From: Prorocentrum cordatum
Lineage: Eukaryota > Sar > Dinophyceae > Prorocentrales > Prorocentraceae
NCBI GenBank assembly: GCA_963575745.1
Contig: CAUYUJ010004777.1
Coordinates: 1 to 37,500 of the forward strand
Length of the DNA: 37,500 bases
Direction of reading: 5' to 3'
This document shows, piece after piece, positions 20,387 to 28,079 of the stretch (position 1 is the stretch's first letter; each line of letters begins with the position of its first letter). Made by a program: the position numbers and the translations under genes. The notes under the pieces were generated by a model. It was not told the DNA's origin and ran no database searches. It saw nothing but the letters and a program-made list of their open reading frames with translations.

Positions 20387-20445
20387 CCTGAGGTTAGCCT
20401 TCAGGAAAAGCAGCAAATCAATGCTGCCTGAGGTGAGCCTTCAGG
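20387..20445. repeat. Two 19-base hairpins, 40 bases apart
   Basis: CCTGAGGTTAGCCTTCAGG at 20387-20405 and CCTGAGGTGAGCCTTCAGG at 20427-20445. Each can fold into a 7-bp stem with one bulge. The copies differ at one base. They lie about 100 bases past the stop of the minus-strand gene that ends at 20544. Confidence 0.6.
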
Positions 20446-20543
20446 GAAATCGAATCCACGACGCCGAGGCGCGAGCATCTGTCAGTCGGCTCGCACGCGT
20501 CAAACACGCGAACTCTCGAAACTCAGCGCAGCACAAAACAAAC

Positions 20544-21388
20544 TCAAACTTTGCAGAACTCACGAAGCTTCTCCCAAGAAGCGCGGGCGGTAGACTCGTC
20601 CTCCGCGAACCTGAATTTCTTGTCGGGCCTCTCTCCGGGCATGAGCGCCCGCCACGCTTTCGGGGCCATGTCTGCATGCACCTTCTACTCGCCAACGAAT
20701 ACTGGCGCAGCTGGCTCGGTCGGAAGCCCGGGGAAGGTGACCCTGGAGCGGTGCTCTGATTTCTCTTTTGCATTTTTTTGATGACGGCCTTTGCCTTGGC
20801 CTTAGCCTTGGCCGCGGGGCTCTTGGCGGCGGCTTTCGGGGGGTCGACATTCGGGCTCTTGCACTTCATGGGTTTCGGGCCCTTGCCTTTGTCCTTGCCC
20901 TTGCCCTGGCCCTTGCCCCTCCCCTTGCCCTTGCCCTTGCCCGCGGGCTTGGGCGCAGCGCCCTCGTCCTCGTCGCCCTCCACCTCCCCGAAATCACTGT
21001 TCTCTGCGCCCTTGCGGGCTTTCAAGGCCAGGGCGAGGCGCTCGGCAGACTGCGCGGCTGACAAGCTCCTCTTGCGGGCGGGGGCGGCCGCTGCCAGCGG
21101 CGCTGCGCCTGCTGCTGCCGCAGGCGGCGGGCGGTCTGCTTCCGCCGCGGCCGCGGGCATGAGCGCCGGCAGCCCTGCCGCCGGCGCGGGCGGCGCTGCG
21201 GGCGCAATCGGAGGGGCCGCAGTCGGCGCGGCCGCCAAGGCTGGCGTCGCGCTGGAAGGGGCGCCCATCTGCAGGGCCGGCGCCCCACCGACGGCGCCAG
21301 ACGCGCCGCTGCGCGCGCGGTCGCCGTGCACCGCCAGTCCAGGGATGTTCGCGTCGCCCGCCCGAGGAACCAGTTGAAACGCCGCCAT
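20544..21388 (-). pseudogene. Ala/Pro/Lys-rich protein gene with frame slip and in-frame TAG
   Basis: It starts MAAFQLVPRAGDANIPGLAV at 21388 just after a pyrimidine-rich CTCTTCCCAGGCA. A long Ala/Pro linker follows, then SLSAAQSAERLALALKARKG, an acidic patch (VEGDEDEG), and repeated Gly-Lys and Ala-Lys stretches (GKGKGKGRGKGQGKGKDKGK) suggesting a nucleic-acid-binding or nuclear basic tail. At an A7 run (20773-20779) the frame slips by one. In the next frame a clear C-terminal segment follows: HRSRVTFPGLPTEPAAPVFV, GE, TAG (20687-20685), KVHADMAPKAWRALMPGERP, DKKFRFAEDESTARASWEKL, REFCKV, TGA. The total of 845 bases is one short of a multiple of three. The family is not recognised. The two lesions suggest a pseudogene or assembly errors. 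Confidence 0.6.
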
Positions 21389-21469
21389 TGCCTGGGAAGA
21401 GCGAAAAACAGGAATCGGCAGCAGGAGCAGGACAGCAGCTGGAATGCAGAAGGAGGAAAGGCATGAGGA

Positions 21470-21540
21470 AGACTGGGACGAGGAGCAGGAGGAGGAGAAG
21501 CAGGAGGAGGAAGACGAGGAGGAGGAGGATGAGGAACGGG
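21470..21540. repeat. GGA/GAG microsatellite
   Basis: A GAGGAG tract lies upstream of the Ala/Pro/Lys-rich gene. Confidence 0.8.
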
Positions 21541-21554
21541 AGGGCTCCAAGAGG

Positions 21555-21850
21555 GCTCTAAGACAGCCCAGGATCCACCGACGGATCGCCAAGTTGGAAA
21601 AACAGTCCCCGATCGGACCCCGAGAGGGCTCGAAGAAGGCTCCAAGAGGGCCCAGGATCAAGTTTTTTTTTTTTTTTTTTTTTTTTTCCACCAAGTTGGA
21701 ACAACCAATCCCCGATCGGACCCCGAGAGGGCTCCAAGAGGGCCCAATATCCACAAGTGTTTCGCCAAGTTGAAGACATGGTCCCCGATCGGACCCTCAG
21801 AGGGCTCCATGGGGGCCCCGAGAGGGGCCAGGATCCATGGCTTGTTCGCC
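21555..21850 (+). repeat. Three tandem copies of a CCCCGATCGGACC repeat, with T run
   Basis: The word CCCCGATCGGACCC followed by GAGAGGGCTC occurs at 21607, 21710 and 21783, each preceded by CGCCAAGTTGGAA-like sequence and followed by AGAGGGCCCAGGATCC-like sequence. A run of about 26 T sits at 21663-21687. A fourth, diverged copy is at 23735-23790, on the other side of the 77-bp array. Confidence 0.8.
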
Positions 21851-21859
21851 AAGTTCTGA

Positions 21860-22129
21860 AATTCTCAAATAGGCTTCCACGAGGAAGTGAATTTTCCATT
21901 GGAAAAAATCAATGGAAACGCCGCGGAATGGACTTTTTGGAGTTGGGCGCGCCCCAACTCCAAAAGTCTGCTGGGGGCGGCCCCACTACGTTTTTTTCCC
22001 AACCCTCTTGTGGTGTTGGGCCCTCGTTTTGATGAGACGGTGCTCCGCGTCTCCTTCCTTCCTCCTCCTCCCGCTGCCTCCTCCCTCCGCCCTCCTCTCC
22101 CTCGTTGCCTCTGCTCACGGCGCACCCCT
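21860..22129. other. Spacer between the two repeats
   Basis: It contains two copies of a GCGCCCCAACTCCAAAAGTC-like word, mirrored (GGACTTTTTGGAGTTGGGCGC near 21929, then its near-complement at 21948). Together they make a short inverted repeat, TTTTTGGAGTTGGGCGC / GCGCCCCAACTCCAAAA. Confidence 0.5.
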
Positions 22130-23620
22130 CGCATGTTTCGTAGCCCCATTGGGAGCTCCACCCAAGGGCCCAGTGGCGCAGTTCGCATGCGTCTCCCCCA
22201 CCCAGGACAATGTTTCGCGGCCCCATAGGGAGCTCTCCACCGAGGGCCCCAGCGGCGCAGTTCGCATGCGTCTCCCCCGCCCAGGACAAGTTTTCGTAGC
22301 CCCATATAGGGACGTCCACCGAAGGCCCCAGTGGCGCAGTTCGCATGCGCCTCACCCACCCAGGACAGCGTTTCGTGGCCCCATAGGGAGCTCCACCGAA
22401 GGCGCCAGTGGCGCAGTTCGCATGCGCCCCCCCCCCCCCCCCTCCCCCCTCCCCCATCCAGGGTCAAGCCCCGTATAGGGGCGTCCACCGAAGGCTCCAG
22501 TGGCGCAGTTCGCATGCGCCCTTCCCCCCCCCCCCCGCCCAGGACAGCGCTCCGTGGCCCCGCAGGGAGCCCCACCGAGGGTCCCAGTGGCGCAGTTCGC
22601 ATGCGCCCATGCGTCTCCCCCACACAGGACAGCCTTTTCGATGCCCCGTAGGGAGCCCCACCGAAGGCCCCATTGGCGCAGTTCGCATGCGTCTCCCCCA
22701 CCCAGGACAGCGCTTTCGTGGCCCCATATGGAGCTCCACCGAGGGTCCCAGTTGCGCAGACGCATGCGTCTCCCCCACCCAGGACAGCGCTTCGTGGCCC
22801 CATAGAGGGCTCCACCGAAGGCCCCAGCGGCGCAGTTCGCATGCGTCTCCCCCACCCAGGACAGCCTTTTCAGGGAACCCCACCGAGGGCCCCAGTGGCG
22901 CAGTTCGCATGCGTCCCCCCCTTTCCAGGACAGCGTTTCGCGGCCACATAAAGAGACCCACCGAAGGCTTCAGTGGCGCAGTTTGCATGCGTCTCCCTCA
23001 CCCAGGGCAGCGCTTCGTGGCCCCGTAGGGAGCTCCACCGAAGGTCCCAGTGGCGCAGTTCGTGGCATCGTCTCCCCCACCCAGGAACCGAAGGCCCCAG
23101 TGGCGCAGTTCGCATGCTTCTCCCCCACCCAGGATGGCGCTTCGTGGCCCCATAGGAAGCTCAACCGAGGGTCCCAGTGGCGCAGTTCGCATGCGTCTCC
23201 CCCACCCAGGACAGCTCTTCGTGGCCCCATAGGGAGCTCCACCGAGGGTCCCAATGGCGCAGTTCGCATGCGTCTCCCCCACCCAGGCCAGCCTTTCGTA
23301 GCCCCAGACGGAGCTCCACCGAAGTCCCAGTGGCGCAGTTCGCACGCGTCTCCCCAATCCAGGACAGCGCTTCGTGGCCCCATATGGAGCTCCACCGAAG
23401 ACCACAGCTGCACTCGCATGCGTCTCCCACAATCCAGGACAGCGTTTCGTTGCCCCACAGGGAGCTCAACCGAAAGCCCCAGTGCCGCAGTTCGCATGCC
23501 TCTCCACCCGCCCAGGACAGCGTTCCGTGGCCCCATAGGGAGCTCCACCGAAGGCAACAGTTGCTGCACTCACATGCGTCTCCCCTACCCAGGACAGCCT
23601 TTCGCGGCCCGCCGACTGCG
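22130..23620 (+). repeat. 77-bp minisatellite/satellite array, about 19-20 units
   Basis: The core GTGGCGCAGTTCGCATGCG recurs with starts of its GTTCGCATGC word at 22181, 22260, 22339, 22416, 22508, 22595, 22681, about 22758, 22835, 22903, 22981 (as GTTTGCATGC), 23058, 23108, 23185, 23262, 23338, about 23412, 23489 and 23567. Spacing is mostly 76-79, with a few longer units caused by C-run expansions and two short ones. Each unit also carries GGGAGCTCCACCGA and CCCACCCAGGACAGC. The unit is not a multiple of three, so the long open frames across it are not proteins. Confidence 0.95.
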
Positions 23621-23734
23621 ATACCCACAACGACGGTACTCACAACTGCATATGGTTGGGTCCTTCGCCATGCGAATTGATAGGGAAGCGGGTAATTCTG
23701 GGCAAGATGGCTCCAAGGGGTGCCAGGGTCCACC

Positions 23735-23800
23735 GTTTTTCACCAAGTTGAAAAAAAACTACCCCTGATCGGTCCCAAACCGCCCCAGGCTTTCCCAGGA
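23735..23800 (+). repeat. Diverged fourth copy of the CCGATCGGACC repeat
   Basis: CACCAAGTTGAAAAAAAACTACCCCTGATCGGTCCC resembles the copies at 21.6-21.8 kb (CCAAGTTGGAA then CCCCGATCGGACCC). It lies just past the right end of the 77-bp array. Confidence 0.6.
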
Positions 23801-23809
23801 ACCTGGGGA

Positions 23810-23851
23810 AGAGAGAAAGAGAGAGAGAGAGAGAGAGAGCCCCAGGGAGTA

Positions 23852-23890
<39 letters not shown>

Positions 23891-23919
23891 GAGAGAGAAA
23901 ACGAAAGAGAGACAGAAAT

Positions 23920-23959
<40 letters not shown>

Positions 23960-24300
23960 AAGAAAGAAAGAAAGAAAGAAAGGGGGGGAAGACGGACGGG
24001 GAGGTGGAGGAGGTGGAGGAGGAGGAAGAGGAGTTGGAGGAGGTGGAGGAAGTGGAAGAGTTGGAAGAAGTGGAAGAGGAGCATCAGGAGGAGGAGGAGG
24101 AGGGGAGGACGAGTAGGAGGTTCGGAGGAGGAGGAGGATGGGGAGAAGGAGGAGGAGGAGCAGGAGGAAGATCAAGAAAAGGGGGAAGGCGGAGGAGAAG
24201 GAGGCGGAGGAAGGAAGAGGAGGAGGAGGTGGAGGAGGAGGGGGAGAGGGAGGGGGAGGAGGAGGAGCAGCAGCAGCAGCAGCAGCAGGAGGAAGATTTG
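23810..24300. repeat. GA dinucleotide then GGA/AGG and CAG microsatellites
   Basis: 23813-23960 is GA. 23960-23982 is GAAA. 24000-24290 is GGA/GAAGTGGA, ending in CAG repeats at 24270-24291. Confidence 0.9.
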
Positions 24301-24477
24301 GCCTGCACCAGCGTCTCCACGTTGGAGAAGCCCGACGCCCCAGCCCACGCTGATCTCCCCCAACATGTGCGGAGAACTTCTGGGGGAAACCGTCGCGCGG
24401 CGCTCCATGGGCCACGTTCACATAACAAGATGTCTGGCATGGAAATGTATAGTTCTTGCGGTGATCAAGAAATTCTT

Positions 24478-24600
24478 GATATATATATATATATATAGAT
24501 ATATATAATTGCCCGCGGCGTCAAAGAAACCAGGAACATGCATGATAACAGTGACGGGTAACAATAAATTCCTGTTATTCATACCCAATAACTTGCGTTC
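24478..24600. repeat. TA microsatellite and small hairpin
   Basis: TA repeats lie at 24478-24508. Between 24554 and 24590, GGGTAACAATAA faces TTATTCATACCC, a 12-base inverted repeat with 10 matches. Confidence 0.6.
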
Positions 24601-24659
24601 ATTGGGTAACTTGTGTTAAATATCAAGACTTAGTGTTTTTTACCAGATCTCGAGCCTCT

Positions 24660-25115
24660 GGGTCAACGGGATCACCGGACCCGTTCACGGGGTCACCGGG
24701 TCACCAGGTCAGTGCTGGGTCCCGCGGGTCAACGGGTCTTCGGGTCACCAGGTCACTGGTTCACCAGGGCACGGGGTCACCAGGTCACTTGGTCACCACG
24801 TCACTAGATCACCGATCACCAGGACACCTGGTCACCGGGTCACGGAGACGCCGAGTCACCGGGTCACCTGACCCACGCTATACACCGGGTCAGGTCACCT
24901 GACCCACGCTACCGGGTCACCGGGTCACCAGATCAGCTAGGTCACCAGGTCACCGGGTCACCTGACTCACGCTACCGGATCACCGGGTCACCAGGTCACC
25001 GGATCACCGGGTCACCTGACCCACGCTACCGGGTCACCAGGTCACCCAGTCACCGGATCACCGGGTCATCGGGTCACCGGGTCACCGGGTCACCGGATCA
25101 CCGGGTCACGGGACA
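24660..25115. repeat. GGGTCACC minisatellite with higher-order unit
   Basis: Short units of GGGTCACCG/AGGTCACCA are repeated dozens of times. A longer word, CACCTGACCCACGCTA, punctuates the array at about 24865, 24896, 24957 and 25013, giving a second-level period. Confidence 0.9.
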
Positions 25116-25129
25116 TGAAGAATGAAGTT

Positions 25130-25385
25130 CTTGAAATTGTTTGAAACGAATGTGCGCGGCGTTCAGGCGATAGCCACATTTTGAAAACGTTTTGTCTTCA
25201 ATCTGCGAAATTCTGGCAAATGTTTGAAACGCATGTGCGCGGCGCTAAGGCGATGCCACATTTTGAAAACCATCCGCCCTCAATCCGTGAAACTCTTTCA
25301 GATGTTAAACATCGAAAGCTCGCGGCGCTAAGGCGAGAGCCACATTTTGAAAACCACCCGCCTCAATTCGTGAAAATGTTGCCTC
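25130..25385. repeat. Three ~82-bp units upstream of the HET-LRR gene
   Basis: The word CCACATTTTGAAAAC repeats at 25175, 25256 and 25340, each preceded by GTGCGCGGCG(C/T)TAAGGCGA-like and followed by TC(A)ATC(C/T)G(T/C)GAAA-like sequence. It lies 400-650 bases 5' of the likely start of the gene and might include promoter sequence. Confidence 0.8.
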
Positions 25386-25599
25386 GGGATGGGAGCAGAG
25401 GGCGCTGAGGGTGAGGGCGAGCCAGGGGGGGGGGCACGCAGCGGAGGAGTGGGGGCGTGGGGGCGATGGAGAGGGGGTGGAGGCGAATCGTGGAGTGGAA
25501 GAGGGCGAGAGAAGAGAGAGGGGGTCTGCAGCCTGGCCCAAGAGCCAGGGATTTCCTCGGAGGAGGAAAGGGTGCTCATGACCACTGCGTTTCCTTCGT

Positions 25600-25720
25600 T
25601 TTCCCCTGTCTCGGCCTCCTCGGAGGCCCTCGTCGCGACCGCTGCATTCGCTTCGAAATCCCGCTCAGAACGCACTCCGGGAGAGGTCCGGGGAGCAGCG
25701 GTTTGGGCACCTTTTGAGCT
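25600..25720 (+). repeat. Dispersed repeat copy B
   Basis: CCTCGGAGGCCCTCGTCGCG from 25618 is the partner of the 6990 copy. It reads SSEALVATAAFASKSRSERT in the same frame as the LRR gene, but lies before the start I prefer. Confidence 0.6.
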
Positions 25721-25820
25721 CCCCAGCTCCGACCCTCTTGCGACCCGCTGCTCGTCGCACACGTCTGCAGCGCGGCGCTGCGGTGCGGTGGACCACCTGG
25801 GCCTCCGTGCGGCTGCCAAG

Positions 25821-27686
25821 ATGTCGGCGCCCGAGGGCGGCGCGCCGGCTGCGAAGTGTTTGTGCTGGAGTTGCTGCGGCGGTAGCGCCTCGGGGCAGGA
25901 GGCCAGCGAGGCCGCGGAGGGGCTGCGGCAGCCGCACCTGCCCGAGTTGGAGGAGGTGGAAGTGACGGAGCGGAAGCAGGAGCTGTGGGAAAAGTTCGGC
26001 GGCCTTGAGCTCGACCCCGTGCTCGGCAGCGGGGCGGTTGTCCTGGTGGACGCGGAGTGGGTGGTGGAGCGGGCGGGCTCCGGCGGAACCCTCGAGCCGC
26101 GCCAGGCCTTGTTGCCGATGGCGTTCATGCCCCACAGCGGGGTCAAGGCTGCCACAGCTGACACTGGCGAGGGCCAAGTGCCACTGCTGCACATTGTTTG
26201 TGTCTCACATTGCTGGTTGCAGGCTAATCACCCCGACCCTCACGGCCACAACCTGCGAATCCTGAGCCGGGCTTTGCAGCTGCTGTCCGCAGATCGTTTC
26301 CCTAATTTCACTGGCCGCTGGGCAGTGTTCATGGATTTCTGCTGCATCCATCAGAACTGCAGGGATTGCGAGGGTGCCCCTCAGCGGTACACGTATCAGC
26401 GGCTCGAAAATTCAGAGTGCTTTGAGGCCGACGCAATCGGCCGTTTCGAGCGCGAGCGTGAGCTTTTCAAAGATGCCTTGGACAGCCTTGGGAGTTTTTA
26501 CTCCCACTCCGCCACAGTCGTATTCATGCTGACACGGTTTCCCGATGATTACGGCAATCCTGCAGTATACACCCGATCCGGCAACATTGCGCCTTATTTC
26601 GACCGCGGCTGGTGTTTTTGCGAGTCCTCATGGGCAATGTTGACGAAGAATTGGGCCTGCTTGGTGGACCTCGGACAAGCCACTGGAGACGAGACAACCT
26701 ATCACGGCTATCCAAAGTCCTCCGTCGGTTCGCTGGTGGTGACGTGCGCCGCAGGGCGGAAGGCGCCCGCCTTGCCCGACGCTTTTGTAGCGGAGCTCCA
26801 CAGCAAGGGCTTCACGAACGGCAAGGACGATCGCCCACGGGTTGCCGAGCTGTACCGGTCGGCTTTCGCGCAGCGCTTCGAGTCCGCAGAGCGGCTGGTA
26901 TACCAGAGGTTGGGATGGGGGAGCGAGGAGGTCAGGCAGGTGGCCGCAGTGCTTGCTTCGGTCGCCCTGCCGAGCCTGCAGGAGCTCAACCTCAACGCCA
27001 ACCGCATGGGGGACGGGGGCGCGGCCGCCCTGGCGGAGGCCCTCCGGGCCCCGGGCGCCCTGCCGAGCCTGCAGTCTCTCTTCCTCGGCGGCAACCGCGT
27101 GGGGGACGGGGGCGCGGCCGCCCTGGCGGAGGCCCTCCGGGCCCCGGGCGCCCTGCCGAGCTTGCAGTCTCTCCGCCTCGGCGGCAACAGCGTGGGGGAC
27201 GGGGGCGCGGCCGCCCTGGCGGAGGCCCTCCGGGCCCCGGGCGCCCTGCCGAGCCTGCAGGCGCTCTACCTCGACCGCAACCGCGTGGGGGACGAGGGCG
27301 CGGCCGCCCTGGCGGAGGCCCTCCGGGCCCCGGGCGCCCTGCCGAGCCTGCAGGTGCTCGGCCTCGGCGACAACCGCGTGGGGGACGAGGGCGCGGCCGC
27401 CCTGGCGGAGGCCCTCCGGGCCCCGGGCGCCCTGCCGAGCCTGCAGGCGCTCGACCTCCGCGGCAACCCCGTGGGGGACGAGGGCGCGGCCGCCCTGGCG
27501 GAGGCCCTCCGGGCCCCGGGCGCCCTGCCGAGCCTGCAGGTGCTCGACCTTCGCGGCAACCGCGTGGGGGACGAGGGCGCGGCCGCCCTGGCGCTGCGCA
27601 CGGCGTGGGCCGTGGGCGGTCGGCCCGTGGGCGGCGCGTTCGAGGTGCCGGGCGGCGCCGAGTTCCCGAGGGGTTTGTTCGTCTGA
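25821..27686 (+). CDS. HET-like domain plus leucine-rich repeat protein
   Basis: This appears to be an intact 621-residue protein. I chose ATG 25821 (GCCAAG before ATG, then MSAPEGG); the frame is open back to 25389, so a longer form is possible. A Cys-rich CLCWSCCGG at residues 13-21 could be lipidated. At 120-270 lies a HET (heterokaryon-incompatibility)-like block: VSHCWL...HPDPHG, MDFCCIHQ at ~170 (HET's D-x-C-I-x-Q), SFYSHSATVVFML, and RGWCFCESS at ~262 (HET's RGW..QE). HET domains are TIR-related modules linked to recognition and cell death in fungi; extension to this protein is inference. Residues 382-592 are seven 31-residue LRRs, likely the ligand-binding part. There is no signal peptide or membrane segment, so it is probably cytosolic. 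The 5' side carries 82-bp repeats; a TTA microsatellite follows 100 bases after the stop. Confidence 0.85.
   Translation: MSAPEGGAPAAKCLCWSCCGGSASGQEASEAAEGLRQPHLPELEEVEVTERKQELWEKFGGLELDPVLGSGAVVLVDAEWVVERAGSGGTLEPRQALLPMAFMPHSGVKAATADTGEGQVPLLHIVCVSHCWLQANHPDPHGHNLRILSRALQLLSADRFPNFTGRWAVFMDFCCIHQNCRDCEGAPQRYTYQRLENSECFEADAIGRFERERELFKDALDSLGSFYSHSATVVFMLTRFPDDYGNPAVYTRSGNIAPYFDRGWCFCESSWAMLTKNWACLVDLGQATGDETTYHGYPKSSVGSLVVTCAAGRKAPALPDAFVAELHSKGFTNGKDDRPRVAELYRSAFAQRFESAERLVYQRLGWGSEEVRQVAAVLASVALPSLQELNLNANRMGDGGAAALAEALRAPGALPSLQSLFLGGNRVGDGGAAALAEALRAPGALPSLQSLRLGGNSVGDGGAAALAEALRAPGALPSLQALYLDRNRVGDEGAAALAEALRAPGALPSLQVLGLGDNRVGDEGAAALAEALRAPGALPSLQALDLRGNPVGDEGAAALAEALRAPGALPSLQVLDLRGNRVGDEGAAALALRTAWAVGGRPVGGAFEVPGGAEFPRGLFV
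26964..27600 (+). repeat. Seven 93-bp coding LRR units
   Basis: Units start GCCCTGCCGAGC at 26964, 27057, 27150, 27243, 27336, 27429 and 27522, exactly 93 bases apart. The consensus is ALPSLQxLxLxxNxVGDxG followed by AAALAEALRAPG. The 42 bases from the second Gly of GDxG through APG are identical in the first six units. Differences sit at residues 7, 9, 11, 12, 14, 15 and 18 of the unit; I see only two silent changes (TTG in unit 3, CTT in unit 7). Confidence 0.95.
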
Positions 27687-27786
27687 GGGCCTGCCCGCTC
27701 GGAGTCTCCGGAGCCCTCGTTGCCCTGCTTCTCGTCCTTTCTCTCTCTCATTCTCGTTCATTTTCTCTTTCTCGTTTTTCTGGTTG

Positions 27787-27787
27787 G

Positions 27788-27834
<47 letters not shown>

Positions 27835-27862
27835 GTATCATTATTATTATTATTATTATTAC

Positions 27863-27896
<34 letters not shown>

Positions 27897-28035
27897 TAGT
27901 ATTATTATTTTTAACATATTATTTTTATTATTGTTATACTTACTATTATTATTTTTATTATTATTATTCTTAATCTTCTTCTTCTTATTATTATCAGGGG
28001 TATTATTATTATTATCATTGTTATTATTATTTATA
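27787..28035. repeat. TTA/ATT microsatellite
   Basis: About 250 bases of ATT trinucleotides with interruptions, right after the HET-LRR gene. It may overlap its 3' untranslated region. Confidence 0.95.
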
Positions 28036-28079
28036 CATATAACGGCGCACCAGGTCCAGGGGCCCGGGGCCGGGACCTC

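Noticed and set aside
22130-23620. CRISPR array
   Set aside because: Repeats are contiguous 77-bp units with no unique spacers, and the genome is eukaryotic.
22331-23768. Open frames across the 77-bp array on both strands
   Set aside because: 77 is not a multiple of three; the same peptide appears in rotating frames.
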